A stretch of DNA of 64,000 nucleotides from contig NZ_FOCF01000001.1 of assembly GCF_900110035.1 (NCBI RefSeq), forward strand, positions 62,001 through 126,000, read 5' to 3'. Both the position numbers and the translations under genes were made by a program. Positions 1 through 8,338 of this stretch are shown piece after piece. How positions within the stretch are numbered: the first letter of the stretch is position 1; every line of letters starts with the position of its first letter. Below the pieces are notes generated by a model. That model was not told where the DNA came from. It saw only the letters and a program-made list of their open reading frames with translations, and made no database searches. The DNA is from Sphingomonas gellani. GTDB taxonomy: Bacteria; Pseudomonadota; Alphaproteobacteria; Sphingomonadales; Sphingomonadaceae.

Positions 1-1981
1 CAGTGGCGTTGTCCTGCGGGCGCTTGCCATCAGTGTCGGTGACGTTCTTCCAGTCGGTGACCGTGATGACCTCGGCAGTCTTCACGCTGGCCATGACCCA
101 GGGCGAGTAGACGGCGCTGCTCATGCGGAAGCGTGCCTGAACCTCCACGGTGATGCCGGGAGCGTTCGAGGTGAAAGTGAACATGCCAAGCTTGGGATCA
201 AAGAGCGCAGCTTGTTCAGTCCAGGCGTCGGTGCCCTGAGGGCGGCTCTGAATCTGGATGCCCGAGACGCGACCGCTGAGTTCAGGCGTCCAGTTGACGT
301 GGACCTCCGAGACGTTGACGGCATTGGCACCACTGTAGCTGTCGCTGGTCAGTGTCAGACCGGAAGGGCTGATCGTCGTGCTGGCGTCATAGCCCTGCGG
401 ACGGATCGAAGCGGGTAGCGGCTTCTCCTCGCGATCCCATGCGTAGATCGCTGGGTCTTCCTCGCGGAGCGTCATCTGGAAGAACAGGTCGTGCGTCTCG
501 GCCTGCTCCATGACGCGGAACAGCTTGTTGTTCCAACCCTCGGCAGGAAGGGACAACGTGATGACACTGCCGATCTCCACGGCGAACGCCTTTGGGCCAA
601 AGGTGGCACTGAACATGCCGGGGCAGAGGTATTCGCGAAGCAGGAATTGCTTGGCGATGCGCTGGCAGGTTTCCGCCCTGGATACCGCGCCCAGGTCCAG
701 GCTGAGCGTGCGGGGGATGCCATCGGCAAGCGGCGGCTGCTCAATGGGGTCGCCCCAATCGGCGAGCTGGTAGAGTTCTTCGGGCTTGGCGTAGCGACCG
801 CGAACGATGTTGTAGCGTTCGCGCGATGGGGGAGCGGGGTTCCAAACGTAAGGGCTGCTGCCGTTGGCAGGGGCAACGAGGTCGTCAGCCGTGAAGCTGA
901 TCTTGGGACCTGCGGTGTCGTCGTAGCCGCCGACGAGGCAGTAGGTGCCGCCGCGATCGGTCAGCTTACAGCTACCCATCGTAGCCGTGATGCCGTTGAT
1001 GACCGTCTCGTGGCTGTCCGCGGTCGAGAAGATGCCGTCCACGGTGTAACGCTGGACCGTGCTGCCAGCCTGCGTGGCCACGCGCTCTTCGCAGAGGTTG
1101 GCGTAGGTGCGGAAATTGTCGAAGTCGATGCGGTGAGCGGGGATGCCCATGCCCCACACCAGCTTGCCGTTGATCCTCCAACCCAGGAGGTATGTGAGCA
1201 AGGCGAGCGCGGGATTGCGGCCAAGCTCAACCGAGCCGTCGCGGAATACGTAGGTGGCCTGATCGCTGGCACGATGCGAACCGCTGCCGCCGCGCGTGCT
1301 GTCGCGGCGAGGATCATAGAGCGGACAGCCCTCGACGATCGCGGTGAGGCGCTGGGGAACGCCGCTTTCCCAGACCTTCTCGTCCAGCTTCCAGAACGGC
1401 ACGTAGTAGGCGCAGCCCGTGAAGGTGCTGGCGCTGTTCCAGTAGCGACCCGAACCAACGGAGAAGCCATTGCCGGGCTTGCCCTCGGTTACGACACGGA
1501 AGGGGTTGTTGGGTGCGAAGCCGTCGCGCTTGCTGACGAACGAACCGTCCTGCCAGACCAGATCATTTTCGGTGTAGAAGCTGCGAAGCGCGTTGATGCG
1601 GTGGGACGCCAGGGCGATGACCTGGACGTATCCGTCCTTCTTGGTGGACGGCAGATCGATGTCGCCCTCGAAGAAACGAACGTCCTGACCGGCTGCTGTC
1701 GTACCAAAGACGATCTTGCGGGCGGCGGTGGGAACGACGCTGGTGTTGAGCCTGTCCACCAGCGATTGCGACATGCTGGGCGCTTTGCGGAACATCGAGG
1801 CGGCGGCTGTGAGGGCCATTGTCAGACCCATGCCGATCAGCGCGGACGAGATTGCCGCCGTCGCTACCGTCACACCCAGGGGGCCGGCGACACTGGCGAG
1901 GACGCCTGCGATCTGCGGGGCGAAGACTACAACCGCGACGGCGATTGCGATGACGGCTACGGTTTTGAGTACCTTCGCCAT
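1..1981 (-). CDS. Phage tail tip / host-specificity protein, partial
   Basis: The frame opens at ATG 1981 and stays open to the window edge, giving at least 660 residues with the C-terminus missing. The N-terminus (MAKVLKTVAVIAIAVAV...) is hydrophobic for about 60 residues, as in many distal tail proteins that pass through or line the tail tip. Around residues 560-620 a fibronectin-III-like stretch is visible (VHVNWTPELSGRVSGIQIQ). Position, as the last gene after tape measure, two minor tail proteins and an NlpC-like protein, is where siphoviruses place the J-like receptor-binding or tip protein. The stop codon of the preceding gene and this ATG share one base (TAATG), so translation is probably coupled. 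Assignment rests on order and domain look; receptor specificity is unknown. Confidence 0.75.
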   Translation of the reverse strand, partial: MAKVLKTVAVIAIAVAVVVFAPQIAGVLASVAGPLGVTVATAAISSALIGMGLTMALTAAASMFRKAPSMSQSLVDRLNTSVVPTAARKIVFGTTAAGQDVRFFEGDIDLPSTKKDGYVQVIALASHRINALRSFYTENDLVWQDGSFVSKRDGFAPNNPFRVVTEGKPGNGFSVGSGRYWNSASTFTGCAYYVPFWKLDEKVWESGVPQRLTAIVEGCPLYDPRRDSTRGGSGSHRASDQATYVFRDGSVELGRNPALALLTYLLGWRINGKLVWGMGIPAHRIDFDNFRTYANLCEERVATQAGSTVQRYTVDGIFSTADSHETVINGITATMGSCKLTDRGGTYCLVGGYDDTAGPKISFTADDLVAPANGSSPYVWNPAPPSRERYNIVRGRYAKPEELYQLADWGDPIEQPPLADGIPRTLSLDLGAVSRAETCQRIAKQFLLREYLCPGMFSATFGPKAFAVEIGSVITLSLPAEGWNNKLFRVMEQAETHDLFFQMTLREEDPAIYAWDREEKPLPASIRPQGYDASTTISPSGLTLTSDSYSGANAVNVSEVHVNWTPELSGRVSGIQIQSRPQGTDAWTEQAALFDPKLGMFTFTSNAPGITVEVQARFRMSSAVYSPWVMASVKTAEVITVTDWKNVTDTDGKRPQDNAT

Positions 1982-2436
1982 TAGCGCACCTCACCAGTGG
2001 AGGCCGCGAAGGGCAGCGTGAACGCCTTGCTACAGTCGGCGGTCGGCAGTGCGACTAGGCCGTTCTGCCCATGCTCTTCACCGACGAACCAGCTATGAAG
2101 GCCAACGCAGACACCAAGTGTGTTGCGGTCCTTCATCACGATATCGCCGCGCTGGGCGAATGCCGGATGCTTGCTCTGACCTAGCCAGGCCGTAGCCGTC
2201 TTGAGCAGCGTTCCTGCGCCATGCTCGCGAAGAGCAACTGCCGAACCAGCGCGATCATTGTAGGTGCCGCGAAATGCCTCAGCCGGATCGCTGCCAGTCA
2301 TCGCCTTGATGGCGTCGCAGGCAAAGAGCGCACAATCGTTGGAACCCCACTTGAATGGTTCCTCGGACTTGCGATCAAGTAGGACGGCTAGACGCTCTTC
2401 CCAATCTGGAGCGCGGGCAAGTGTAGATGTTTCCAT
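1981..2436 (-). CDS. DUF6950 / NlpC-P60-like tail protein
   Basis: This 151-residue protein carries the motif WGSNDCALFACDA near residues 30-42, the usual cysteine-nucleophile context of the DUF6950/NlpC-P60-like proteins that phages encode between minor tail proteins and the tip protein. In lambda the comparable position is taken by gpK, a tail peptidase thought to help cross the cell wall. A histidine (GVCVGLHSWFVG, about residues 108-119) could be the second catalytic residue. The start ATG lies exactly 11 bases after the first base of a CTAAGTAG junction element, with no normal Shine-Dalgarno at usual spacing. It overlaps the tail-tip gene by one base. Confidence 0.7.
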   Translation of the reverse strand: METSTLARAPDWEERLAVLLDRKSEEPFKWGSNDCALFACDAIKAMTGSDPAEAFRGTYNDRAGSAVALREHGAGTLLKTATAWLGQSKHPAFAQRGDIVMKDRNTLGVCVGLHSWFVGEEHGQNGLVALPTADCSKAFTLPFAASTGEVR

Positions 2437-2448
2437 CCACTACTTAGC
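2433..2448 (-). promoter_or_regulatory. Junction element copy 1 (CTAAGTAGTGGATGG)
   Basis: Read on the minus strand this is gCTAAGTAGTGGATGG, with the ATG being the start codon of the NlpC-like tail gene. It sits in the 28-base gap after the preceding tail gene. It is one of ten related copies at late-gene junctions of the prophage. What it does is not known; the fixed distance to the start codon suggests a role in translation start or RNA processing. Confidence 0.6.
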
Positions 2449-2464
2449 GAAGCGTGGTGACTCC

Positions 2465-3145
2465 TCAGTAGATGTTCACGCCATTAATCATCGTGCCGCC
2501 TGCGTCAAGGCGAGCCTGTACTACTGCCCATCCGGTCAAGTTCTGCTTGGTGGGTGCGGGATCGCCGTTGGCACAGCTTGTGGTATAGTCCTGACTGGCG
2601 TCGTTGGCATCAAAGCGCCTCTGGTCGAGGTAGTTGCTGCCCGTGGCATTGCTGATGAGCGATGCGTGACCTTCAATGGCCAGGGTGAATTGGTGGCTCA
2701 GGCCATCGTTGGTGATCTTGATGGTATCCATCGCGCCAACACGAACGCGACGGAATGCCCAAGTCGCTGGTGTGCCAGGAACCGATGGAGCGATCATCAG
2801 CGCGCGCCACAGGGTCGCGTTGCGACCCTGATACTCATCGGGATAGACCGATGCTGCGCTGATGGCGGTGCTGGGTGCGCTGGGAATGGCCAAGCTGATT
2901 TCCAGTGCGTCACTGCCGCTCATCGAAAAGCTGTTGTCACCGATGTTGAGGACGACGCCGTGAACAAGCGGATCAAACTCCTTGCCGTTGAGTACACTGT
3001 CGGTGCTGCCCTGAACTTCCAGCCTGTGCGAGCCAGTCCAGATATTGATTGTCTCGCTCTTGAACTCCAGCGAGGCCATGAGTGCCGTGGTGATACCCGC
3101 CGCTTCAAGTAGCGCGACTAATTCAGCGTTTGTACCAGAGCGCAT
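2465..3145 (-). CDS. Minor tail protein (DUF2163-like)
   Basis: This is a protein of 226 residues (MRSGTNAELVALL...). The ATG at 3145 is preceded by a good AAGGAGG and shares its A with the stop of the upstream gene (TAATG), so longer in-frame starts are rejected. Size, order (after a DUF2460-size tail protein and before an NlpC-like protein) and content fit the DUF2163 distal tail proteins common in alphaproteobacterial siphoviruses and gene transfer agents. I do not see diagnostic catalytic residues; the role is structural by context. Confidence 0.6.
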   Translation of the reverse strand: MRSGTNAELVALLEAAGITTALMASLEFKSETINIWTGSHRLEVQGSTDSVLNGKEFDPLVHGVVLNIGDNSFSMSGSDALEISLAIPSAPSTAISAASVYPDEYQGRNATLWRALMIAPSVPGTPATWAFRRVRVGAMDTIKITNDGLSHQFTLAIEGHASLISNATGSNYLDQRRFDANDASQDYTTSCANGDPAPTKQNLTGWAVVQARLDAGGTMINGVNIY

Positions 3146-3747
3146 TAGATGGCCTCCTTGGCAATGATGGAAGGAAATGTGGGATAGCCGTCTGTGTCGC
3201 AATCAAACGCCGGGGTGTCCGACGTTGTTAGACGAAACAGCCCGCTTGGATTGGCGAAGTTGACCGCTGCGCCGTTGGCGTAGTTCGCGCGCAACATGGG
3301 TTCAAACTCCACAAGAAGCTGACCATTGGCATCTGCGTTGACCGGCGCAGCCGTGACCCGGAGCAACTGGTCGCCAAGCTGAAAGAAGTGCCCCACAGAT
3401 AGCCCGCTGGCCGCATTAGCTGCCCAGCCTGATAGCTTGACGTTGTTGCCATAGGCGTAGGCAGCCGCAGCTAGAACCCGCCCTGTAAGAGCGTTTCTGG
3501 TGCGAGCGCGGGGTGTGTAGCGGAACGTGCCTGCTTGTCCCCTCAGACTATCAAGCCATGCCTGGATGACAGTGGCCTGAGCGAGGTTCATCCGAGGCCA
3601 CGTGAAATCCAGGTTCCACTGCGACGCGGTATGAACCACCTGTGTGGCATAGGTGTGAGGACTCTCCATCACCGCTTGACGATGGTTTAGTTGTAGCTTT
3701 TCGCGTGCGGGGGCTTTCGTGGGGAAGGATAGCGGATATGTTGCCAT
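3145..3747 (-). CDS. Minor tail protein (DUF2460-like)
   Basis: A 200-residue protein placed directly downstream of the tape measure gene in the late operon, apart from an inserted opposite-strand gene. The N-terminus (MATYPLSFPTKAPAREKL) and the tryptophan-rich region around residues 40-60 resemble distal tail proteins of the DUF2460 position. The start ATG is fixed by the junction element at 3744-3759 rather than by a Shine-Dalgarno sequence. The family call is tentative; being a virion tail component is likely. Confidence 0.55.
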   Translation of the reverse strand: MATYPLSFPTKAPAREKLQLNHRQAVMESPHTYATQVVHTASQWNLDFTWPRMNLAQATVIQAWLDSLRGQAGTFRYTPRARTRNALTGRVLAAAAYAYGNNVKLSGWAANAASGLSVGHFFQLGDQLLRVTAAPVNADANGQLLVEFEPMLRANYANGAAVNFANPSGLFRLTTSDTPAFDCDTDGYPTFPSIIAKEAI

Positions 3748-3759
3748 CCATTACTTAGC
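3744..3759 (-). promoter_or_regulatory. Junction element copy 2 (CTAAGTAATGGATGG)
   Basis: On the minus strand: gCTAAGTAATGGATGG, ending in the ATG of the DUF2460-like gene. On the other side, 98 bases away, a gene on the opposite strand begins at 3842. Confidence 0.6.
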
Positions 3760-3841
3760 AGTACGGTACGTTGGCTTTCAGCTTGACCCACACCGTTTCG
3801 CCCCGCACAGTTGCTCAACAGACTTGGGGGGTTCCACTGCT

Positions 3842-4300
3842 ATGTTGACTGCGGCGCTGGCGATTCTCCTTCAAGCTCAATCCGGCATGGGCGGACCTGA
3901 GTTGTGGAGGGGGCTGACCTACGGCATGACAAAGGGGCAAGCCGACGAGATCATGCCCCAGAAGGAAGTTGATCTTCTATCAAATTGCCGCGCTTCGGTC
4001 ATAAAAGACTTTGCCGGAAACCGCCTGTCGGCAGTCGTTTTGCGTCCCAAATGGATACTGGCCAAGAACGACTGCTCGGCTCCAATCCTAGCAAGTCTCC
4101 AGCAGAAGTACGGAACGCCTACTCGAGACGTAATCACCGAGCCGGGAAATAGCTTGATGGCATCCGAGGACTACGATACCTATGTCTGGCAGACTGAAAA
4201 ACTGTTTGTTGTTTTCAAGTCTCAGATCGGTGGCCGGAAATGGAACCTGACGTATCGGCTCCCCACCACCTCCTCCGTGGAACACGTGGACGGGTTGTAA
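3842..4300 (+). CDS. Putative secreted moron protein
   Basis: A gene of 152 residues on the strand opposite to the phage late operon, inserted between the tape measure gene and the next tail gene. The N-terminus MLTAALAILLQAQSGMGG is short and hydrophobic and may be a signal peptide or membrane anchor. The rest is soluble, with several cysteines (SNCRAS, KNDCSAP) that could form a disulfide outside the cytoplasm. I do not recognise the family. Opposite orientation and isolation make it a lysogenic-conversion candidate. It ends 8 bases before the end of the convergent tape measure gene. A longer start at 3719 would overlap the neighbouring start and is less likely. Confidence 0.6.
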   Translation: MLTAALAILLQAQSGMGGPELWRGLTYGMTKGQADEIMPQKEVDLLSNCRASVIKDFAGNRLSAVVLRPKWILAKNDCSAPILASLQQKYGTPTRDVITEPGNSLMASEDYDTYVWQTEKLFVVFKSQIGGRKWNLTYRLPTTSSVEHVDGL

Positions 4301-4308
4301 TCCGTGGC

Positions 4309-6951
4309 TTACATCCTCGGCCGCTGTAGCTTGCTCAGGGTGTGATTGGCCGCGTTCTGATTAATCAGGGGCATCATCTCCGCAATGGCAGCGGTGGCCA
4401 TGGCTTTGACTGCCGCTGGATCGTTGCTGGTGATGGCACCGAAGGTCACGTTCATGGCAGGCTGACCGCCACCGCGAACGCTATCCAGCTTATGGTTGGG
4501 CGTAACGTGGAAGGGACCGCCAATATCGACCTCTTCCGGTCCATGCTCACCAACGAGGTAGCGGCCACGATTACCCATGCCGCCGTTGGCCTTGCCCGTG
4601 ACACCGGGCTTGCCGGTGACTGCGCCCGTGATGCCGCTGACCAACGCGCCAAACAGCCCGCCACCGCCGCCGCTCGTACCGCCACCGAACAGGAGGTTGC
4701 CCAGCGGCTTGATGAGCATCTGCTGGAGAGCGATTTGAAGCAGGCCATCGATCACGGTGTCGGCCATGCTGGAGAAGGCATCGCCCAGGCTGTGAACGCC
4801 CTTGATGGCGTCGAGCAAACCGCTTTGTAGACCCTGTAGGCCCTGAACCTCGACGTTCTCCAACGCCTCGTTGATCTCGTCGGCACCCTGAGGAATGCTA
4901 TCCAGATAACCGGCCATCGGCCCCATGTTCTGGCGATCAATCGACTTGGCCTCACCGGCTCGCAGCTTGGGGAGGAGGTCCAGACGTGCTTGCGCGATCT
5001 TCTTCTCGGCTTCCGTGCTGTCACGGCTGGCGATGATGGCTTCCAGTGCCAGCTTTTCTTGCGCCATGCGGAGGTCGAGCAAACGGTACTCAACAGCACG
5101 ACGATCTTTCGCCGTGCGAGCCATGCCGCTCTCAAGTTGCGCCAACTCCTCAGCGTTGGAGAGGTCGGCGTTCTTTAGCTTCAACGCCTCCTGCTGATTG
5201 AACTCCGCTTCATCCAGTGTGATCTTCTGGCGGCGATTGGCGGTGATGCGCTCCTCAATTGCCTTGAGTTCATCGGCCTGTGACTGACTGTACTTTTTGC
5301 TGCCTTGTGGGCCGTCCTTGTCAATCTGGTCGATGCGGCTCTTGCGGTCCTGCTCAAGCTGCTGACGCTCAAAGTCGAACCGCTCTTTGCCCACGGTGGC
5401 CAGAGCGGCTTTGGTGTCTAGTTCTTCCCGTTCACTGCGGTTCTTATCAGCCTTGAACGCTTCGTTGTTGCGGCGTTGCTCTTCTGCCTCGCGATCAGCC
5501 TGCTTCTGTGCTCGCTCGGCTTCACGCTGCTTCTTGTTGCGCTCACGCTCTGCTGACTTTGCGGCCTTCTCGTCCTTGGGCTTGGGCGGAGCCTTGCCAG
5601 TGCCACGCTCGATATTGCGACCGGCCTTGATATCTGCTTGTACCTTACTGCCCACGCCCTGTAGCTGGGCATCGGTCAGACCCTTGCCGGTGAAGTTCCT
5701 GTAGTCCTTGCCGCCGTGAGTGCGGATGGCGCGGATCAGCTTGTCACGACCGGACTGGACCTTGGAGCGGTTGTAACCCGCCTCGTAATCATCGCCCATG
5801 TGCCACTGCTGGATGAGTGGCGTTTCGTGGAAGTGGGGCATGTTCTTGCCGCCAGCGCGATCCTGGGCGCGATTGATGACGCGCTTGATGCCATTCTCGA
5901 TGCGAGTGCCGAAATTGTCGGCGTCGGCATATAGGTTGTGGGCGTTGTCGATGAAGCGGAGTAGGTTGCCAATGGTCTGGCGAGTGTTAGCGGCATCCCT
6001 GCGGATGAAATCGAACACGTTGGCGGCATGGTCACCCAGAGGATTGAATACGTTGTTCAGGCCCTCGAAATTGGCGCGGATATCGACACCAACCTCTTCT
6101 GCGACGTGAGTAAGCGACTCCATCATGTCGTTGCCCTCAGTCAGGCCCTCCACGATGCCGTTGCTGATGCCCGATCCGCGATCAAATGCGCTAACGAGGT
6201 CGATCAGGCTGTTCTCCATGAGAGTCTTGGACTGCTCAAAGGTAACGGGCAGTTCCTTAAACTCGCTATCTACTTGGGAGGTCATTTTGGTATCAACGAG
6301 CGAGTCATAGAGCATCTTGCTCGTCAGCTTGCCTTCGCTAGCCATCTTCTTGAGTTCTGCGCGACTGACACCAAGGCTGTCTGTGAACACGCGAACCAGT
6401 CGGGGAGAGGCATCCAGAATCTGACCCAGTTCTTCCCACTGGACGTTGGTGCTGCTGAGAGCCTGACCCATCTGGAGCGTGGCAGACTGGACGGCGTTGG
6501 TGTCAGCGCCACCTACCTTTAGTGCCTTGCTGAACGTCTCGACGGCGCGGGCATTGTCAGCCTGACTGCGACCCAGTTCCTTGCTGGTGGGCATGAACTT
6601 GGCGTAGAGGTCGCTGATGTCGCTGATGCCGCTGCGCGTCTCCTTGGCGATATCGCGGACATCGCGCATTGCGATGCCCTGGTTGCCAAACGTGGCAGTT
6701 GCCAACCGGGTCTGCGCCTCCATCTTCTTGGAGGCGTCGGCCAGTTCCAGATACTTCTTCGCACCATCGATGGCTTTGTCCGCAACGAACACGGCGGCGA
6801 AGCCTTTGACCGCCGTCGATGCGCGGTTCATGCCCTGCTCGATGGCGCGGCTTGCTCGATCTGTGCTTTTGGTAGCGCGCTCTAGCCCACTGATAAAAGC
6901 GGCGCTGTTAAGGGACATATTGGCGTATAGTTCGCCGATCTTCTGAGCCAT
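4309..6951 (-). CDS. Tail tape measure protein
   Basis: An 880-residue protein, the longest in the prophage. The N-terminal 250 residues have the typical tape-measure domain look (MAQKIGELYANMSLNSAAF, then FGNQGIAMRDVRDIAKETR and QWEELGQILDASPRLVRVF). The middle (about 440-660) is highly charged and predicted coiled coil. The C-terminus is Gly/Ala rich with hydrophobic stretches (LLFGGGTSGGGGGLFGALVSG) and a KANGGMGNRGRYLVGEHGPE segment common at tape measure C-termini. It sets tail length and is ejected with the DNA in related phages. A GGGAGG precedes ATG 6951. It follows the tail chaperone pair, as expected. Confidence 0.93.
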   Translation of the reverse strand: MAQKIGELYANMSLNSAAFISGLERATKSTDRASRAIEQGMNRASTAVKGFAAVFVADKAIDGAKKYLELADASKKMEAQTRLATATFGNQGIAMRDVRDIAKETRSGISDISDLYAKFMPTSKELGRSQADNARAVETFSKALKVGGADTNAVQSATLQMGQALSSTNVQWEELGQILDASPRLVRVFTDSLGVSRAELKKMASEGKLTSKMLYDSLVDTKMTSQVDSEFKELPVTFEQSKTLMENSLIDLVSAFDRGSGISNGIVEGLTEGNDMMESLTHVAEEVGVDIRANFEGLNNVFNPLGDHAANVFDFIRRDAANTRQTIGNLLRFIDNAHNLYADADNFGTRIENGIKRVINRAQDRAGGKNMPHFHETPLIQQWHMGDDYEAGYNRSKVQSGRDKLIRAIRTHGGKDYRNFTGKGLTDAQLQGVGSKVQADIKAGRNIERGTGKAPPKPKDEKAAKSAERERNKKQREAERAQKQADREAEEQRRNNEAFKADKNRSEREELDTKAALATVGKERFDFERQQLEQDRKSRIDQIDKDGPQGSKKYSQSQADELKAIEERITANRRQKITLDEAEFNQQEALKLKNADLSNAEELAQLESGMARTAKDRRAVEYRLLDLRMAQEKLALEAIIASRDSTEAEKKIAQARLDLLPKLRAGEAKSIDRQNMGPMAGYLDSIPQGADEINEALENVEVQGLQGLQSGLLDAIKGVHSLGDAFSSMADTVIDGLLQIALQQMLIKPLGNLLFGGGTSGGGGGLFGALVSGITGAVTGKPGVTGKANGGMGNRGRYLVGEHGPEEVDIGGPFHVTPNHKLDSVRGGGQPAMNVTFGAITSNDPAAVKAMATAAIAEMMPLINQNAANHTLSKLQRPRM

Positions 6952-7003
6952 GGACCCTCCCGGAGTCGTGATGTTGACGCGGGAGAGTCCTGTTGACGTG
7001 CCG

Positions 7004-7016
7004 CCAACTACTTAGT
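7004..7016 (-). promoter_or_regulatory. Junction element copy 3 (CTAAGTAGTTGG)
   Basis: Minus-strand aCTAAGTAGTTGGCGG at the end of the tail chaperone T frame, 56 bases upstream of the tape measure start. The TAG of the element is the stop codon of the T frame. Unlike copies 1 and 2 no start codon follows at 11 bases. Confidence 0.5.
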
Positions 7017-7403
7017 TGGCTTGGCCTTCTTTGGTGTTCTGGGCTTGCGTGGCGTCTTCCCTGGCGCGGGCAGTGTGGCCACTTCCACGACCTCCTCACC
7101 AATCACCTCATCGGCTTCCAACCTGACTGTCTTGCCCATGAAGAAGTCTTTGATGTTTTCGTCCAGTTCCTCAGGCGTGGGATCAATGGTCTGGTGGCGT
7201 TGTGGATCGCGTTCGATAAAGCGCGGGGCTTTGCTGCCCTTCTTGGCGTTTATGTTGAAGAGGAGGTTGAGACCCAGTTCGGTGCGATGATCTTCGACCA
7301 GACAACCCCAGGGTTCTAGCTGATAGAACGCATACCAGCCGGTAAGCTCTTCGGCTGTCATGCTCTCCAACTCGGCTAGGGTCTTACCCAGACCCATAGC
7401 CAA
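7008..7403 (-). CDS. Tail assembly chaperone, T-like frame (expressed by -1 frameshift)
   Basis: This frame encodes about 130 residues including WYAFYQLEPWGCLVEDHRTELG, a typical gpT-like tail assembly chaperone signature (DUF4035-type, with the EPWG core). The frame is open upstream of its first ATG (about 7397) back into the end of the G-like gene, so it is most likely translated as the C-terminal part of a G-T fusion made by -1 slippage at 7442-7449. The C-terminal tail is Lys/Pro rich. In lambda-like phages the G and G-T proteins coat the tape measure during tail polymerisation and are absent from the virion. Confidence 0.8.
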   Translation of the reverse strand: MAMGLGKTLAELESMTAEELTGWYAFYQLEPWGCLVEDHRTELGLNLLFNINAKKGSKAPRFIERDPQRHQTIDPTPEELDENIKDFFMGKTVRLEADEVIGEEVVEVATLPAPGKTPRKPRTPKKAKPTK

Positions 7404-7435
7404 GCGGTATTGGAACAGCTTTCGAGGATTAGACC

Positions 7436-7861
7436 TCAGTCTTTTTTTTCGGCCTCGATGAGCGCGTTGGGATTCTTGTCGTAGTGGTTGATCTCGTTGA
7501 CCGCTTCATAGATGCGCGTGACTGCCAATTTGGACCACTGACCAAAGATGGGAATGTCCTGCTCCGTGAAGATGGTCTGGCCGTTCTCATCAATGATGCT
7601 GTGGACGATAGCGAGGATCGCCATATCCAGCGGTGCTGGTTCGGTAAGGCCCTTCCGCTCATCGGCTGGCAGGGCTTGGTCAAACTCCCAGTCACGTACC
7701 GCGTCCTGGTATGCCCAGATGCGTTCAAAGTACGCCGTGCGGGTGTTGACGCTCATCTGCTGGATGCGGACCTCGGCGTCCGGTCCCATTTCTGGAACCG
7801 GAACGTCACGAGTGGGCAGCTTAGCCGATAGAAGCGCAGAGCGGCTGAGCAATAGGGCCAT
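7436..7861 (-). CDS. Tail assembly chaperone, G-like
   Basis: A 141-residue protein between the tail tube and the T-like frame, the standard G position. Near its 3' end the coding strand reads gaa aaa aaa gac tga, an A8 run immediately before the stop. A one-base backward slip there reads on as aga ctg agg ... straight into the T-like frame with no stop. The zero-frame product is G; the shifted product is G-T. The ATG overlaps the stop of the tail tube gene (TAATG). Confidence 0.85.
   Translation of the reverse strand: MALLLSRSALLSAKLPTRDVPVPEMGPDAEVRIQQMSVNTRTAYFERIWAYQDAVRDWEFDQALPADERKGLTEPAPLDMAILAIVHSIIDENGQTIFTEQDIPIFGQWSKLAVTRIYEAVNEINHYDKNPNALIEAEKKD
7442..7449 (-). promoter_or_regulatory. 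Programmed -1 frameshift slippery run (A8)
   Basis: On the coding strand the sequence is G followed by eight A and then GACTGA. In the G frame this gives A AAA AAA, a canonical X XXY YYZ slippery heptamer. The -1 frame is open for the whole T-like gene. Such a site between G and T is conserved in tailed phages; here it is read directly from sequence, but slippage efficiency is unknown. Confidence 0.8.
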
Positions 7862-8283
7862 TAGACGCCTGCTGCTACGGTTTCGGTCATCGCGCCGGTG
7901 ACTTCCAGGTTGCTGGTGGCCTTGACCACCTCGTCCTGATTGCCGCCACGCTCAAAGGTCAGCACGTAGGCAGTGAACTCGTACTTGGTGCCGTCGCTAA
8001 GGGTGACGCGGAACTTGGTAGCTGCGCGGGTATTGCGAGCGGCGCGCATAGCGGCCTGACCAGCATCCTTGGGGAGGAAGATCAGCGAGACACTGACCTG
8101 ACCCTCATCGGGCAGGCCCATTGCCTTTTCCTTGGCATCGCTGTCGAAGTCCGTGGTGTCGATGACAGCCGCGCTGCCGCCGCCCATGCCGCTGAAGTCG
8201 GTGAAGCCTTTGACCTGAACGTAGGTGCTTCCCGAGGTGTTGATTTCCAGCTTGGTCTTAGCTGTATTGATTCCTGTGGCCAT
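7861..8283 (-). CDS. Major tail tube protein
   Basis: A protein of 140 residues (MATGINTAKTKLEI...) with the glycine- and threonine-rich beta pattern of phage tail tube proteins, including FTDFSGMGGGSAAVIDTTDFD and VTLSDGTKYEFTAYVLTFE. The ATG at 8283 has AAGGAG 8 bases upstream and is preferred to longer in-frame starts. A ten-codon open frame (8297-8329) ends one base before this ribosome binding site. It is followed by the G/T chaperones and the tape measure, which fixes its role. Confidence 0.85.
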   Translation of the reverse strand: MATGINTAKTKLEINTSGSTYVQVKGFTDFSGMGGGSAAVIDTTDFDSDAKEKAMGLPDEGQVSVSLIFLPKDAGQAAMRAARNTRAATKFRVTLSDGTKYEFTAYVLTFERGGNQDEVVKATSNLEVTGAMTETVAAGV

Positions 8284-8296
8284 TGTTGGCTTCTCC

Positions 8297-8329
8297 TTAT
8301 GGGGCAGGCCAACAAACGGGCACTGCCAT
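8297..8329 (-). CDS. Ten-codon leader ORF before the tail tube gene
   Basis: Minus strand ATG GCA GTG CCC GTT TGT TGG CCT GCC CCA TAA. Its start overlaps junction element copy 4 and its stop directly precedes the GGAG of the tail tube gene. It could let ribosomes re-initiate on the tail tube gene, but it may also be chance in a 50-base gap. Confidence 0.25.
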   Translation of the reverse strand: MAVPVCWPAP

Positions 8330-8338
8330 CTACTTATT
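8326..8338 (-). promoter_or_regulatory. Junction element copy 4 (ATAAGTAGATGG)
   Basis: Minus-strand aATAAGTAGATGGCAG in the gap between the DUF3168 gene and the tail tube gene. The TAA of the element is the stop codon of the DUF3168 gene. An ATG lies 8 bases after the first element base and opens a ten-codon frame. Confidence 0.5.

Noticed and set aside
491-1984. A 497-codon plus-strand open frame
   Set aside because: It lies antisense to the tail tip gene, whose minus-strand product has clear tail-protein sequence and runs from ATG 1981 without a stop. The antisense frame is a side effect of GC-rich third positions.
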